Source: Lachnospiraceae bacterium
GTDB lineage: Bacteria > Bacillota_A > Clostridia > Lachnospirales > Lachnospiraceae
Assembly (NCBI GenBank): GCA_009774465.1
Contig: VSNT01000004.1
Coordinates: 1-60,739 of the forward strand
Length of the DNA stretch: 60,739 nt
Direction of reading: 5' to 3'
Positions 8,209 to 17,216 of this stretch are shown here, one piece after another. Made by a program: the position numbers and the translations under genes. The notes beneath the pieces were generated by a model. The model made no database searches and was not told where the DNA came from. It was given only the letters and a program-made list of their open reading frames with translations. The first letter of the stretch is position 1, and the number at the start of each line of letters is the position of its first letter.

Positions 8209-8607
8209 TTATACCCGGCGACGCTTAGGCGGGCGGCATCCATTATGAGGAACAGGTGTCACGTCCCTGATACTGGTTACATCCAGACCGCATGCGGAAA
8301 GGGCGCGGATTGCTGCCTCACGTCCTGAACCAGGACCTTTTACCATAACGTCTACTGTCTTTAAACCATGAATCATAGCTGCCTTGGCTGCAGTTTCTGC
8401 TGCCATCTGAGCTGCATAGGGAGTAGATTTCCTTGAACCTCTGAATCCAAGACCACCGGCACTTGCCCAGCTAAGAGCATTTCCTTCGTTGTCTGTCAGT
8501 GTAACAATTGTATTGTTAAATGAAGACTGGATATGTGCCTGTCCGCGTTCAACGTTTTTCTTGACACGTTTTTTTGTCACTTTCTTTGTAACTTTTTTTG
8601 CTGCCAT
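8209..8607 (-). CDS. rpsK: 30S ribosomal protein uS11
   Basis: Platform protein of the small subunit, 132 aa. The Lys-rich N terminus, the GLGFRGSRKSTPYAAQ stretch near residue 50 and the C-terminal PHNGCRPPKRRRV are characteristic. It lies between rpsM and rpsD, with hairpin-bearing spacers on both sides. Confidence 0.98.
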   Translation of the reverse strand: MAAKKVTKKVTKKRVKKNVERGQAHIQSSFNNTIVTLTDNEGNALSWASAGGLGFRGSRKSTPYAAQMAAETAAKAAMIHGLKTVDVMVKGPGSGREAAIRALSACGLDVTSIRDVTPVPHNGCRPPKRRRV

Positions 8608-8650
8608 TTAAACTAACCTACTTTCTTTGATATTGTCTGCGTGTTCTACT

Positions 8651-8766
8651 CGAGAATTATGCCGCCCTGCGGCATCCGTACTTCGTACGAATCAATTCTC
8701 TCGTGAAATCATCAGGTAAAAACAAATGTCTGCTTCGCAGCCGCTTGTTTTTCTGCTGATGATTTC
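8651..8766 (-). promoter_or_regulatory. Intercistronic stem-loops between rpsM and rpsK
   Basis: GAAATCATCAG (8705-8715) pairs with CTGATGATTTC (8756-8766), enclosing a second pair around TGTCTGC-TTC-GCAG. A further structure is closed by GAGAATT/AATTCTC (8652-8700) and encloses ATGCCGC/GCGGCAT and CGTAC-TTC-GTACG. There is no T-tract, so these look like RNA stability or processing elements, not terminators. Confidence 0.6.
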
Positions 8767-9134
8767 TATTTTTTCTTATTTGCAACTGTACGCTTGGGAC
8801 CTTTTCTGGTTCTTGCGTTTGTCTTTGTCTTCTGTCCACGGACAGGAAGACCTTTTCTGTGACGGATACCTCTGTAGCATCCGATTTCCTGAAGTCTCTT
8901 GATGTTCATGGCAACTTCTCTTCTAAGGTCACCTTCCACCATGTAATCAGCGTCGATTACTTCACTGATTCTCTTAACTTCATCATCTGTCAGCTCTCTG
9001 ACACGGGTATCAGGATTAACCTGTGCTGCTGCAAGAATCTTATTAGCGCTTACTCTTCCGATTCCATACACATAAGTCAATCCAATTTCCACACGTTTTT
9101 CTCTGGGTAAGTCAACACCTGCAATACGAGCCAT
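8766..9134 (-). CDS. rpsM: 30S ribosomal protein uS13
   Basis: Head protein that contacts the P-site tRNA and the large subunit, 122 aa. MARIAGVDLPREKR at the N terminus, the helix-hairpin-helix region near GIGRVSANKIL, and the basic tail (GQKTKTNARTRKGP) match the family. Its stop codon lies at the base of the downstream hairpin. Confidence 0.98.
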   Translation of the reverse strand: MARIAGVDLPREKRVEIGLTYVYGIGRVSANKILAAAQVNPDTRVRELTDDEVKRISEVIDADYMVEGDLRREVAMNIKRLQEIGCYRGIRHRKGLPVRGQKTKTNARTRKGPKRTVANKKK

Positions 9135-9185
9135 TTACGTTTCCTCCATTTTCTTTCGTGCATCTGACATGCACTGATACTAATT

Positions 9186-9257
9186 GATTGGGGCAGTCTT
9201 TTGCCCAATCGGATTTTCCGATCTTACGCGAAACTTTCGCGTGCGAAATTTTCACGA
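9186..9257 (-). promoter_or_regulatory. Cluster of hairpins between rpmJ and rpsM
   Basis: Successive perfect stems: GATTGGG/CCCAATC (9186-9210), ATCGGA/TCCGAT (9208-9222), ACGCGAAA/TTTCGCGT (9226-9242), and CGTG/CACG beyond. The rest of the 244-bp spacer (9135-9378) shows nothing else I recognise. Confidence 0.55.
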
Positions 9258-9378
9258 ACCAAGAAGTAATCTCTAAGGCTCTTTCGTACAATTATATAAA
9301 TCAGTGTATGCTTTTAAAAGCTACACTGCAGCCGCTTCATAATAATTGGACAAGAACCCTCCTGTTTGATACAGTGGA

Positions 9379-9492
9379 TTATCCTTGTCTTTGTTTGTGC
9401 TTTGGATTCTCACAGATTACTCTGATACGTCCTTTTCTCTTAATGATTTTGCACTTTTCGCAAATCGGTTTTACTGATGATCTAACCTTCAT
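9379..9492 (-). CDS. rpmJ: 50S ribosomal protein bL36
   Basis: Smallest ribosomal protein, 37 aa, from ATG 9492 with GGAGGG upstream. It is the zinc-binding form (CEKC near residue 11 and further Cys and His near residues 27-32), so it depends on zinc like the uS14 copy in this operon. Confidence 0.97.
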   Translation of the reverse strand: MKVRSSVKPICEKCKIIKRKGRIRVICENPKHKQRQG

Positions 9493-9587
9493 GTTAAACC
9501 CTCCTTTCAAAAAAGACCGTTTTACATTATACCATGATATATTTACAAATGCAAGGGATTCCTGCATTCATTTTCTCATTTTGTCTT

Positions 9588-9806
9588 TTATTTATCTCTC
9601 CAGATGATTCTTCCCTTGCTCAGGTCATAAGGGGACAGCTCCAAAGTAACTTTATCACCGGGAAGAATACGGATAAAATTCTGTCTTAATTTTCCGCTAA
9701 TATGTGCAAGTACTCTGTGTCCATTCTCAAGTTCTACCTGAAACATGGTATTAGGGAGTTTTTCCACTACAGTTCCTTCAATTTCAATTACATCAGCTTT
9801 TGACAT
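9588..9806 (-). CDS. infA: Translation initiation factor IF-1
   Basis: A 72-aa single OB-fold protein that blocks the ribosomal A site during initiation. The sequence follows the family throughout (MSKADVIEIEGTV, FQVELENGHRVLAHISGK). It is located after the KOW protein gene and before rpmJ, the usual clostridial order. Confidence 0.98.
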   Translation of the reverse strand: MSKADVIEIEGTVVEKLPNTMFQVELENGHRVLAHISGKLRQNFIRILPGDKVTLELSPYDLSKGRIIWRDK

Positions 9807-9817
9807 TCGTTACCTCC

Positions 9818-10120
9818 TCATTCATTCTTATTACAATAAGCTGGCTCGCGCAGCGCGTCAGCGTTTGTTTTAATTGCATATTTAATTTCTTCATTATATA
9901 TTGTCTGATTGCTTTCAAGCTTCTCTGTCAGCAGTTCATTGATACCGGATTTTATCAGTTGTATATGTTTTTTTCTCTTTTTCTTGGGATTTTCAATTCC
10001 TCTGCTTCTGCCATCCGCAAGATAAAAAAAGTCTTCTTCTTCTTTTACAATCAGATACATCCGTCCTTTGTCATGTCCTGCTTTTGATATGGCAAACATT
10101 CCCATCATGGTTCGTCTCAT
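9818..10120 (-). CDS. KOW-domain RNA-binding protein (L14e/L6e/L27e-like)
   Basis: A small basic protein of about 100 aa that occurs between map and infA in many clostridia. It begins with a KOW-like strand pair (MFAISKAGHDKGRMYLIV, then FYLADGRSRGI) and a Lys-rich patch (PKKKRKK). I place the start at ATG 10120, which overlaps the map stop as ATGA; two later Met codons at 10108 and 10105 are also possible. The precise role is not established; binding to rRNA or mRNA is inferred from the KOW motif and location. Confidence 0.85.
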   Translation of the reverse strand: MRRTMMGMFAISKAGHDKGRMYLIVKEEEDFFYLADGRSRGIENPKKKRKKHIQLIKSGINELLTEKLESNQTIYNEEIKYAIKTNADALREPAYCNKNE

Positions 10121-10899
10121 CCTTCCTGAAAGCATCTCATCTGTCCCGGCAGCAAAGTAAGGATTTCCGGCGCTCCGTCTGTGATCAGCACTGTATTTTC
10201 ATAATGAGCGGAAAGAGAGCCATCCTGGGTAACCACTGTCCAGTCATCCTCCAGCCATTCTACATCACAGCTTCCCATATTAATCATAGGCTCAATGGCA
10301 AGCGTCATACCGGGACGAAGCTTTATTCCCTTTCTCCACTGTCTGAAATTGGGTATCTGAGGCTCCTCATGAAGACTGGTTCCGATTCCATGTCCTACAA
10401 GATCCCTGACCACCCCGTATCCATGCCCTGTACAGTACGCATCAATGGCGCCTGAGATTTCATGCAAATGCCTTCCCGCCCTTGCATATTTAATTCCCTC
10501 AAAAAAGCTTTGTCTTGTTACCTCAATCAGCCTTACCGCTTCACTGCTGACTTTACCAACCGGATATGTGCGGGCTGCGTCCGAATGATATCCTTTATAG
10601 ATAAGTCCCGCATCCAGACTTACAATATCGCCTTCCTTAAGAATCCTCTCTTTAGAAGGAATTCCATGCACTACCTCATCATTTACAGAAACACATATGG
10701 ATGCAGGATATCCATTATAATTTAAGAAATTCGGCACGCATCCGTAACTGCGGATCAGCTTATCTCCCATGTCATTAATATCCCATGTGGAAATTCCCGG
10801 CTTTATGGCTTCTCCAAGTTTTGCGTGAACCTGTGCAAGTATTTTGCAGGACTCACGCATTAGTTCAATTTCTCTTTCTGATTTGATTGATACAGCCAT
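10117..10899 (-). CDS. map: Methionine aminopeptidase type I
   Basis: Removes the initiator methionine from nascent proteins. All five metal ligands are visible: D96, D107, H170, E203 and E234, with the substrate-contacting H79. Length 260 aa is normal; there is no SEC-C zinc extension. It lies between adk and the KOW gene, which it overlaps by four bases. Confidence 0.98.
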   Translation of the reverse strand: MAVSIKSEREIELMRESCKILAQVHAKLGEAIKPGISTWDINDMGDKLIRSYGCVPNFLNYNGYPASICVSVNDEVVHGIPSKERILKEGDIVSLDAGLIYKGYHSDAARTYPVGKVSSEAVRLIEVTRQSFFEGIKYARAGRHLHEISGAIDAYCTGHGYGVVRDLVGHGIGTSLHEEPQIPNFRQWRKGIKLRPGMTLAIEPMINMGSCDVEWLEDDWTVVTQDGSLSAHYENTVLITDGAPEILTLLPGQMRCFQEG

Positions 10900-10929
10900 C
10901 TTAAATCCTTGCCTTCCAGCTTAATCTGT

Positions 10930-11571
10930 TCAGTCTAAAATCCCGGTAATTGCTGCAAACACATCTTTCATGTCTACAGTACCGTCCACTGTTCTTAAAA
11001 TTCCCTTTTTCTCATAAAAATCAATCAATGGCTGTGTCTGCTGATGATAAACATCAAGGCGGTTCTTTACTGTTTCCGGCTTGTCATCATCACGAAGAAC
11101 CAGTTCTTTGCCGCAGGCATCACAAACGCCTTCTTTCTTAGGAGGAATATGTTCGATATGGTAAGTAGCGCCACAGCTTAAGCAGGCACGCCTCCCCCCC
11201 ATTCTCCTTACAATGTTTTCATCCGGTACATCCACATTAATGGCAAAATCAATTTTATCATCAATTTCCTTTAGTGCATTGTCAAGCACCTGAGCCTGAG
11301 GAATTGTCCTTGGAAATCCATCCAGAACATATCCGCCTGCACAGTCCTCTTTTGCCACTCTGTCCAAAAGAATTTTTACTGTAAGCTCATCAGGCACCAA
11401 AAGTCCCTGATCCATATATTTTTTCGCTTCCATTCCCAACTGAGTGCCATTTTTAATGTTAGATCTGAAAATATCACCAGTGGAAATATGAGGAATGCTG
11501 TATTTTTCCGCAATCATTTTGGCCTGTGTGCCTTTACCGGCACCAGGAGCGCCTAACATAATTATTTTCAT
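10930..11571 (-). CDS. adk: Adenylate kinase with zinc lid
   Basis: Interconverts ATP + AMP and 2 ADP. The P-loop GAPGAGKGT is at residues 7-15, the NMP-binding segment follows, and the LID domain carries four cysteines (C130, C133, C150, C153), the structural zinc site of Gram-positive long-form enzymes. 213 aa. It sits between secY and map as in other Firmicutes. Confidence 0.98.
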   Translation of the reverse strand: MKIIMLGAPGAGKGTQAKMIAEKYSIPHISTGDIFRSNIKNGTQLGMEAKKYMDQGLLVPDELTVKILLDRVAKEDCAGGYVLDGFPRTIPQAQVLDNALKEIDDKIDFAINVDVPDENIVRRMGGRRACLSCGATYHIEHIPPKKEGVCDACGKELVLRDDDKPETVKNRLDVYHQQTQPLIDFYEKKGILRTVDGTVDMKDVFAAITGILD

Positions 11572-11704
11572 AACAAATCCTCCGCCTTGTCAATAACCCG
11601 TAAGTTCGGGCGTCAGCACAAATGTTAAATAGAGGCAAAGAAAAGCAGACTCTTTCTATCTTATGCTTTTCTTTAACCTCTAATGTATTTAAGAAGCAAA
11701 TGAC

Positions 11705-13018
11705 CTAGTCATTCAAAAAACCTTTGTAATTACGCACCAGCATCTGTGATTCAATCTGTTTCATTGTCTCAAGAACTACGCTGACAATGATGATCAGGCT
11801 GGTCCCGCCGAAGGAAACCGAAGCGCCAAATATACCATTAAATACAAACGGTATGACACATACAATCGTAAGACCAACAGCACCGATGAAGATAATATAA
11901 TTTAAGATTTTTGTCAGATACTCACTGGTCGGTTTTCCAGGTCTGATTCCCGGAATAAATCCTCCCTGCTTTTTCATGTTTTCTGCGATCTCCAAAGGAT
12001 TAAAGGTAACAGATGTATAAAAATAAGCGAAGAAAATAACCAACACCACATATACCACTAACCCAATCGAATATACAGGTTCACTTGGCTTACACCAGTT
12101 GCTGGAGCTTAACCCTTTCAGGATATGCGCCCAGATACCTGTACCTGAATAGCCAAAAAAGCTGCAGACGATCACAGGTAACTGCATCAGGGATGATGCA
12201 AAGATAATTGGAATAACACCGGCTGTATTAATCTTTAATGGAATAGATGAGGTCTGGCCTCCCACCATTTTTCTTCCCTGTACTTTTTTTGCATATTGCA
12301 CAGGTATTTTCCGGATTCCGTCATTTAAAATGATGACCAGAATTACCATTGCCAGAATAATTGCCAAAATAATAATTGCTGCAACTGCTCCTACAGCAAT
12401 TGCCTTTCCGTACACAAACTGATTAAAAAGCCTGTCTATATCCTGTGGAATTCTGGAAATAATGTTAATCACCAATACAATTGAAATACCATTTCCAACA
12501 CCATTTTCTGTAATCCTCTCACCAATCCACATAAGGAATGCGCTTCCTGCAGTGAGAGCTACAACGACTGTGAACTTATTAAAGAAGTTATTTACTTCAA
12601 GAAGTCCGCTGCCGCCAAAGAAAAATGCCATTGCAGAAGATTCAATCAATGCAAGCGCTACTGTCACATAACGAGTAATAGAAGCAATTTTTTTTCTTCC
12701 ATCTTCTCCTTCCTTCTGCATTTCCTCCAATTTGGGAATTGCAATGGTAAGAAGCTGCATAATAATGGAAGATGTAATATAAGGTGTGATATTAAGCGCC
12801 AGGATGGACATATTAAGGAATGAACCACCCGTAAAAGCATCAAAAAAACTGAACGCATCACCCGTCTGCTGAGCAAACCAGTTAGAAAAATAGTGTCTGT
12901 CCACACCGGGCACAGGGAGCTGTGATCCCAGGCGGATCACAACAAGCATACCCAATGTATATAATATTTTATTTCTGATTTCTTTAATTTTAAATGCGTT
13001 TTTCAGGGTTGTAATCAT
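11705..13018 (-). CDS. secY: Protein translocase subunit SecY
   Basis: Channel of the general secretion machinery, 437 aa with ten predicted membrane helices. The N-terminal amphipathic start, the plug region near GGSFLNMSILALNITPYI, and the conserved C-terminal cytoplasmic loops (GIRPGKPTSEYL) are present. It directly follows rplO (one base between) and precedes adk after a 130-bp spacer that contains an imperfect hairpin (11633-11682). Confidence 0.98.
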   Translation of the reverse strand: MITTLKNAFKIKEIRNKILYTLGMLVVIRLGSQLPVPGVDRHYFSNWFAQQTGDAFSFFDAFTGGSFLNMSILALNITPYITSSIIMQLLTIAIPKLEEMQKEGEDGRKKIASITRYVTVALALIESSAMAFFFGGSGLLEVNNFFNKFTVVVALTAGSAFLMWIGERITENGVGNGISIVLVINIISRIPQDIDRLFNQFVYGKAIAVGAVAAIIILAIILAMVILVIILNDGIRKIPVQYAKKVQGRKMVGGQTSSIPLKINTAGVIPIIFASSLMQLPVIVCSFFGYSGTGIWAHILKGLSSSNWCKPSEPVYSIGLVVYVVLVIFFAYFYTSVTFNPLEIAENMKKQGGFIPGIRPGKPTSEYLTKILNYIIFIGAVGLTIVCVIPFVFNGIFGASVSFGGTSLIIIVSVVLETMKQIESQMLVRNYKGFLND

Positions 13019-13019
13019 A

Positions 13020-13472
13020 TTACATCACCTCTGCACTTCCACCAGCAGCTTCAATCTTTTCCTTTGCAGTCGCACTAAATGCATTTACTTTTACTGTAAG
13101 CTTTTTGGTAATTTCTCCATTCCCGAGGATCTTAACGCCGTCTTTAGGATTCTTAACAATACCGGTTTCAATCAATGCTTCCACATCAACTACGTCACCT
13201 TCTTCAAATCTGTCATTCAATACGCCTAAATTGATTGCAACAATTTCTTTAGAACTGGGGCAGGTGAAGCCTCTCTTGGGAATTCTCCTGTACAAAGGCA
13301 TCTGACCACCTTCGAATCCGGGCCTGGGTGCTCCTGAACGCGCCTTTTGACCTTTGTGTCCTTTACCAGCCGTCTTACCATTTCCCGAACCGTGTCCACG
13401 ACCTCTTCTAAAATTATCACTGTGCTTAGAACCATTTGCAGGTCTTAAATTGGATAATTCGATTGAACTCAT
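13020..13472 (-). CDS. rplO: 50S ribosomal protein uL15
   Basis: Late assembly protein, 150 aa. The Gly/Arg-rich N terminus (GRGHGSGNGKTAGKGHKGQ) threads into rRNA, and the C-terminal globular part follows. I start at ATG 13472, nine bases from AGGAG; a GTG three codons upstream is inside the ribosome binding site. Confidence 0.98.
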   Translation of the reverse strand: MSSIELSNLRPANGSKHSDNFRRGRGHGSGNGKTAGKGHKGQKARSGAPRPGFEGGQMPLYRRIPKRGFTCPSSKEIVAINLGVLNDRFEEGDVVDVEALIETGIVKNPKDGVKILGNGEITKKLTVKVNAFSATAKEKIEAAGGSAEVM

Positions 13473-13492
13473 TTGTGACACCTCCTTATCTT

Positions 13493-13681
13493 TTAAACTT
13501 CTTCAACTTTTAATAAATGTCTGATCTGCTGAATCTGACCTCTTGTTGCCGGATTATCCGGCAGGGTAATTGTCTTATTCAGCTTTCTAAGTCCCATGGC
13601 TTTAACAGTAGCTTTATGCTTGGGAACTGCTCCGATGGGAGATTTTACTAAAGTGATCTTTAACATTTTCTGATCTGCCAT
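13493..13681 (-). CDS. rpmD: 50S ribosomal protein uL30
   Basis: A 62-aa protein with the family pattern LKITLVKSPIG and ATVKAMGLRKLN. It is located between rpsE and rplO, the conserved spc order. Confidence 0.97.
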   Translation of the reverse strand: MADQKMLKITLVKSPIGAVPKHKATVKAMGLRKLNKTITLPDNPATRGQIQQIRHLLKVEEV

Positions 13682-13694
13682 TTACTGTTCCCTC

Positions 13695-14204
13695 CTATGC
13701 CATAATTTCTTCTATAGATTTACCACGTTTTCTTGCTACTTCCTCAGGTGTTTTCAGTGCACTTAAACCTTCGATTGTTGCAAGTACAACGTTCTGCTTA
13801 TTATTTGAACCAAGAGATTTTGTACGGATATTTTTAATACCTGCAAGTTCGCAGACGATACGTGCAGGACCACCGGCGATGATACCTGTACCTTCGGGAG
13901 CTTTCTTTAAAAGAACTGAAGCGGAACCGAATTTTCCTGTAAAGTCATGTGTAATACTCTTGCTTTCATCAATTGCAACGCAAACCATATTTTTGATTGC
14001 ATCTTCTTTGCCCTTGCGGATTGCTTCAGGAATTTCTGTTGCCTTTCCAAGGCCGGCGCCTACATGGCCATTCATGTCTCCAACTACTACCAGAGCTGTA
14101 AAACGCATGTTACGTCCACCCTTAACAACCTTAGTTACTCTTTTGATAGAAACTACTTTTTCCGTCAATTCCATGCCGCTGACATCGATGATTGTATGTC
14201 TCAT
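13695..14204 (-). CDS. rpsE: 30S ribosomal protein uS5
   Basis: Decoding-fidelity protein, 169 aa. The double-stranded RNA-binding fold starts near VVSIKRVTKVVKGGRNMRF; the GHVGAGLGKATEIPEAI loop and the C-terminal domain follow. Spectinomycin-contact residues in the KVVKGGR loop look unchanged. Confidence 0.98.
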   Translation of the reverse strand: MRHTIIDVSGMELTEKVVSIKRVTKVVKGGRNMRFTALVVVGDMNGHVGAGLGKATEIPEAIRKGKEDAIKNMVCVAIDESKSITHDFTGKFGSASVLLKKAPEGTGIIAGGPARIVCELAGIKNIRTKSLGSNNKQNVVLATIEGLSALKTPEEVARKRGKSIEEIMA

Positions 14205-14221
14205 GTTAAGTTTCTCCCTTC

Positions 14222-14590
14222 CTAGAATTTAAGGCCAGCTTCTCTGGCTGCATCAGCTAATGCTGCGATCTTACCGTGGTATATAAAGCCGCCTCTGTCA
14301 AAGACTACGGTATCAATACCTTTTTCAATTGCTCTTTTGGCAATTACTGTTCCCAGGTATGCTGCTGCATCAACGTTATTGGTCTTTTCAAGCTGCGATT
14401 TCACTTCACCTTCTACTGTAGAAGCCGCAACCAGAGTATTTCCAACTGTATCGTCAATAATTTGAGCATACATATGATTATTACTTCTGAATACTGCAAG
14501 ACGAGGTCTTTCAGCTGTACCGCTAAAGCGGTTACGTATTTTCATGTGCTTTTTAACACGAACTTTTTGTCTTGACTCTTTACTAACCAT
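14222..14590 (-). CDS. rplR: 50S ribosomal protein uL18
   Basis: 5S rRNA-binding protein, 122 aa, with the RPRLAVFRSNNHMYAQIIDD strand-loop and the AIEKGIDTVVFDRGG region typical of the family. Confidence 0.98.
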   Translation of the reverse strand: MVSKESRQKVRVKKHMKIRNRFSGTAERPRLAVFRSNNHMYAQIIDDTVGNTLVAASTVEGEVKSQLEKTNNVDAAAYLGTVIAKRAIEKGIDTVVFDRGGFIYHGKIAALADAAREAGLKF

Positions 14591-14607
14591 CTTTACACTC
14601 TCCTTAT

Positions 14608-15150
14608 CTATTTCTTACCAGTCTTACCAACTTTTCGTCTGATCACTTCATCAGCATACTTAATACCTTTGCCCTTATAAGGCTCCGGTCTTCTCTTGTC
14701 TCTGATTTCAGCTGCGAATTGGCCAACTTTTTCTTTATCAATACCCTTAACAATAATGATGTTCTGTCCTTCCAGTACTGTTTCAATTCCTTCCGGATCA
14801 ATCATCTCTACAGGGTGGGAATATCCTAAAGATAAGGTTAACTTATTGCCAGACTTTGCTGCCCTGTAACCAACACCATTTACTTCCAGTTTCTTTTCAT
14901 AGCCATCTGTAACGCCTTTCACCATATTATTGATCAAAGTTCTTGTAAGACCATGTAAAGATTTCATTTTCTTTAAATCATTAGGTCTGGAGACAATAAT
15001 TTCCGCTCCTTCCTGCTTGATTTCCATTTCAGCCGGAAGCACTCTTTCCAGTGTTCCTTTAGGACCTTTTACAGTCACTTTGTTATTTTCTGCAATTTCC
15101 ACAGTTACACCTGCTGGAATCGCGATTGGCATTCTTCCTATACGTGACAT
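14608..15150 (-). CDS. rplF: 50S ribosomal protein uL6
   Basis: Two-domain rRNA-binding protein, 180 aa. The N terminus MSRIGRMPIAIPAGV and the C-terminal RRPEPYKGKGIKYADE signature are both present. Confidence 0.98.
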   Translation of the reverse strand: MSRIGRMPIAIPAGVTVEIAENNKVTVKGPKGTLERVLPAEMEIKQEGAEIIVSRPNDLKKMKSLHGLTRTLINNMVKGVTDGYEKKLEVNGVGYRAAKSGNKLTLSLGYSHPVEMIDPEGIETVLEGQNIIIVKGIDKEKVGQFAAEIRDKRRPEPYKGKGIKYADEVIRRKVGKTGKK

Positions 15151-15216
15151 GCCCGTACCTCCTATAATATTTACATTATTTCATGCAACAAACTTGACCA
15201 CAAGGTCAACGTTTTT

Positions 15217-15618
15217 TTACCAAACGTAAGCCAGTACTTCGCCTCCTACTTGCAGCTCTCTGGCCTTCTTATCGGTTACCACGCCCTGATTTGTAGAAAT
15301 GATAGCAATACCAAGGCCTCCAAGTACTTTGGGAAGATCCTCCTTACCTGCATAAATACGCAGACCTGGTTTGGAAATTCTCTTAAGGCCGCTGATTACT
15401 CTTTCATTTCTATCTGCGCCATATTTTAATGAAATACGGATTGTCTTGAAGTTTCCTTCATCGATCAAATCATATTTCTTTATATAGCCTTCTTCCAGAA
15501 GAATGTCAGCAATTGCCAGTTTCATCTTGGAAGAGGGAACATCTACTGTGTCATGTTTTGCAGTGTTTGCATTACGGATTCTTGTAAGCATATCTGCAAT
15601 AGGATCACTCATTGTCAT
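15217..15618 (-). CDS. rpsH: 30S ribosomal protein uS8
   Basis: Central-domain assembly protein, 133 aa; in other bacteria it represses the spc operon. N terminus MTMSDPIADMLTRIRNAN, with AGGAGG seven bases before ATG 15618. The C-terminal GGLGIAIISTNQGV motif contacts 16S helix 21. Confidence 0.98.
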   Translation of the reverse strand: MTMSDPIADMLTRIRNANTAKHDTVDVPSSKMKLAIADILLEEGYIKKYDLIDEGNFKTIRISLKYGADRNERVISGLKRISKPGLRIYAGKEDLPKVLGGLGIAIISTNQGVVTDKKARELQVGGEVLAYVW

Positions 15619-15665
15619 TTTATTTCCTCCTATATCATATCAATGCAATATCCTCGCCATTTCGT

Positions 15666-15733
15666 CAGAGCTGCTGTTAAAATACTTCCATTCCGAAATT
15701 TGCCAAAGGCAGATTTCGAAAAATCCAGCTCTG
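15666..15733 (-). promoter_or_regulatory. Nested hairpins between rpsN and rpsH
   Basis: CGAAATTTGCC (15694-15704) pairs with GGCAGATTTCG (15708-15718) around an AAA loop, enclosed by CAGAGCTG (15666) and CAGCTCTG (15726). Located in the 126-bp spacer between uS14 and uS8 genes. No T-tract. Confidence 0.6.
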
Positions 15734-15744
15734 CTGAACTGATT

Positions 15745-15930
15745 TTACCAACTTGCTTTCTTCACGCCGGGAATCTGTCCCTTATAGGCTAATTCACGGA
15801 AGCAGATTCTGCAGATTCCGTATTTTTTAAGAACAGCATGGGGGCGTCCACAAACTCTACAACGGGTATATGCTCTGGTAGAAAATTTAGGTTTACGCTG
15901 CTGTTTAATCTTCATTGATGTTTTAGCCAT
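15745..15930 (-). CDS. rpsN: 30S ribosomal protein uS14, zinc form
   Basis: A 61-aa type Z uS14 with a CRVC...CRIC zinc finger (residues about 24, 27, 40, 43). The short zinc form is standard in Gram-positive spc operons. Confidence 0.97.
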   Translation of the reverse strand: MAKTSMKIKQQRKPKFSTRAYTRCRVCGRPHAVLKKYGICRICFRELAYKGQIPGVKKASW

Positions 15931-15944
15931 GAACTTACCTCCTT

Positions 15945-16484
15945 CTATTTAGCAAATGGCATATTAAATAATCTCAATAACTCACGTGCTTCTTCATCAG
16001 TCTTTGCTGTTGTAACAAAGATAATATCCATTCCTCTTACCTTATCGATTTTATCATATTCGATTTCAGGGAAGATAAGCTGTTCCTTGATACCCAGTGA
16101 ATAATTTCCTCTTCCATCAAATGAATTAGGATTTACACCTCTGAAGTCACGCACACGAGGCAATGCAAGATTCACAAGACGATCCATGAAATCATACATT
16201 TTTTCCCCACGTAAAGTAACCTTACATCCAATTGACATGCCTTCTCTGATCTTGAAGTTTGCAATGGATTTTTTTGCTTTGGTAAGCACCGCTTTCTGTC
16301 CGGTGATCGTTTCCATGTCTTTCACAGCAGATTCCAATACCTTTGCATTGTCTTTTGCTTCGCCAACGCCCATATTGACAACGATCTTATCAAGCTTCGG
16401 CACTTCCATAACATTCTTATATCCAAACTTTTTGATCATAGCATCTACGATCTCGTCATTATAAATTGTTTTAAGTCTGCTCAC
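15945..16484 (-). CDS. rplE: 50S ribosomal protein uL5
   Basis: 5S rRNA-binding protein of the central protuberance, 179 aa. KIVVNMGVGEA near residue 29 and LPRVRDFRGVNPNSFDGRGN near residue 110 are family landmarks. Confidence 0.98.
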   Translation of the reverse strand: MSRLKTIYNDEIVDAMIKKFGYKNVMEVPKLDKIVVNMGVGEAKDNAKVLESAVKDMETITGQKAVLTKAKKSIANFKIREGMSIGCKVTLRGEKMYDFMDRLVNLALPRVRDFRGVNPNSFDGRGNYSLGIKEQLIFPEIEYDKIDKVRGMDIIFVTTAKTDEEARELLRLFNMPFAK

Positions 16485-16508
16485 GCTTCCAGTTCTCCTT
16501 TCCTAGAA

Positions 16509-16820
16509 TTAATCGATCACGTCGCCAGTTGACTTTGCAAAACGTACTTTCTTGTCATTCTCAAACTTGAAGCCGATTCTTGTAGGCTGTCCCTTGTGAA
16601 CATACATTACGTTTGAAATATCAATGGGAGCTTCTTTTTGAATAATTCCACCATTCTGGTTAGCTGCAGAAGGTTTTGTATGCCTGGTAACCATGCCGAC
16701 GCCCTCTACGGTGACTTTATGATTTTTAGCATCAACAGCAATTACTTTTCCTTCTGTTCCTTTATCCTTGCCGGCAATCACTTTCACAGTGTCGCCTTTT
16801 TTAATCTTTAATGTTGCCAT
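16509..16820 (-). CDS. rplX: 50S ribosomal protein uL24
   Basis: Assembly initiator with a KOW motif (KKGDTVKVIAGKDKGTEGKV), 103 aa from ATG 16820. A longer frame upstream has no family similarity. Confidence 0.98.
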   Translation of the reverse strand: MATLKIKKGDTVKVIAGKDKGTEGKVIAVDAKNHKVTVEGVGMVTRHTKPSAANQNGGIIQKEAPIDISNVMYVHKGQPTRIGFKFENDKKVRFAKSTGDVID

Positions 16821-16830
16821 ACTGCACCTC

Positions 16831-17199
16831 CTATAATACTTCGGGAGCCAGAGAAACAATTTTCATAAACTGTTTTTCACGAAGCTCTCTTGCTACCGGT
16901 CCAAAAATACGTGTTCCTCTGGGAGTCTTATCATCTTTAATAATAACAGCAGCATTTTCATCAAATCTAATATAAGAACCATCTTTACGGCGTGCACCTT
17001 TAACAGTACGGACAACTACAGCTTTTACCACATCACCTTTTTTTACAACGCCGCCTGGTGTTGCATCTTTAACCGTAGCAACGATTACATCACCGATATT
17101 TGCATATCTTCTTGTAGATCCGCCCATAACTCTGATGCAAAGGATTTCTTTTGCACCTGTATTGTCAGCGACCTTCAGTCTGCTTTCCTGTTGAATCAT
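16831..17199 (-). CDS. rplN: 50S ribosomal protein uL14
   Basis: Subunit-interface protein, 122 aa, starting MIQQESRLKVADNTGAKE at ATG 17199 behind GGAAGGAG. The upstream frame extension overlaps rpsQ and is not used. Confidence 0.98.
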   Translation of the reverse strand: MIQQESRLKVADNTGAKEILCIRVMGGSTRRYANIGDVIVATVKDATPGGVVKKGDVVKAVVVRTVKGARRKDGSYIRFDENAAVIIKDDKTPRGTRIFGPVARELREKQFMKIVSLAPEVL

Positions 17200-17216
17200 G
17201 CTAATTCTCCTTCCAA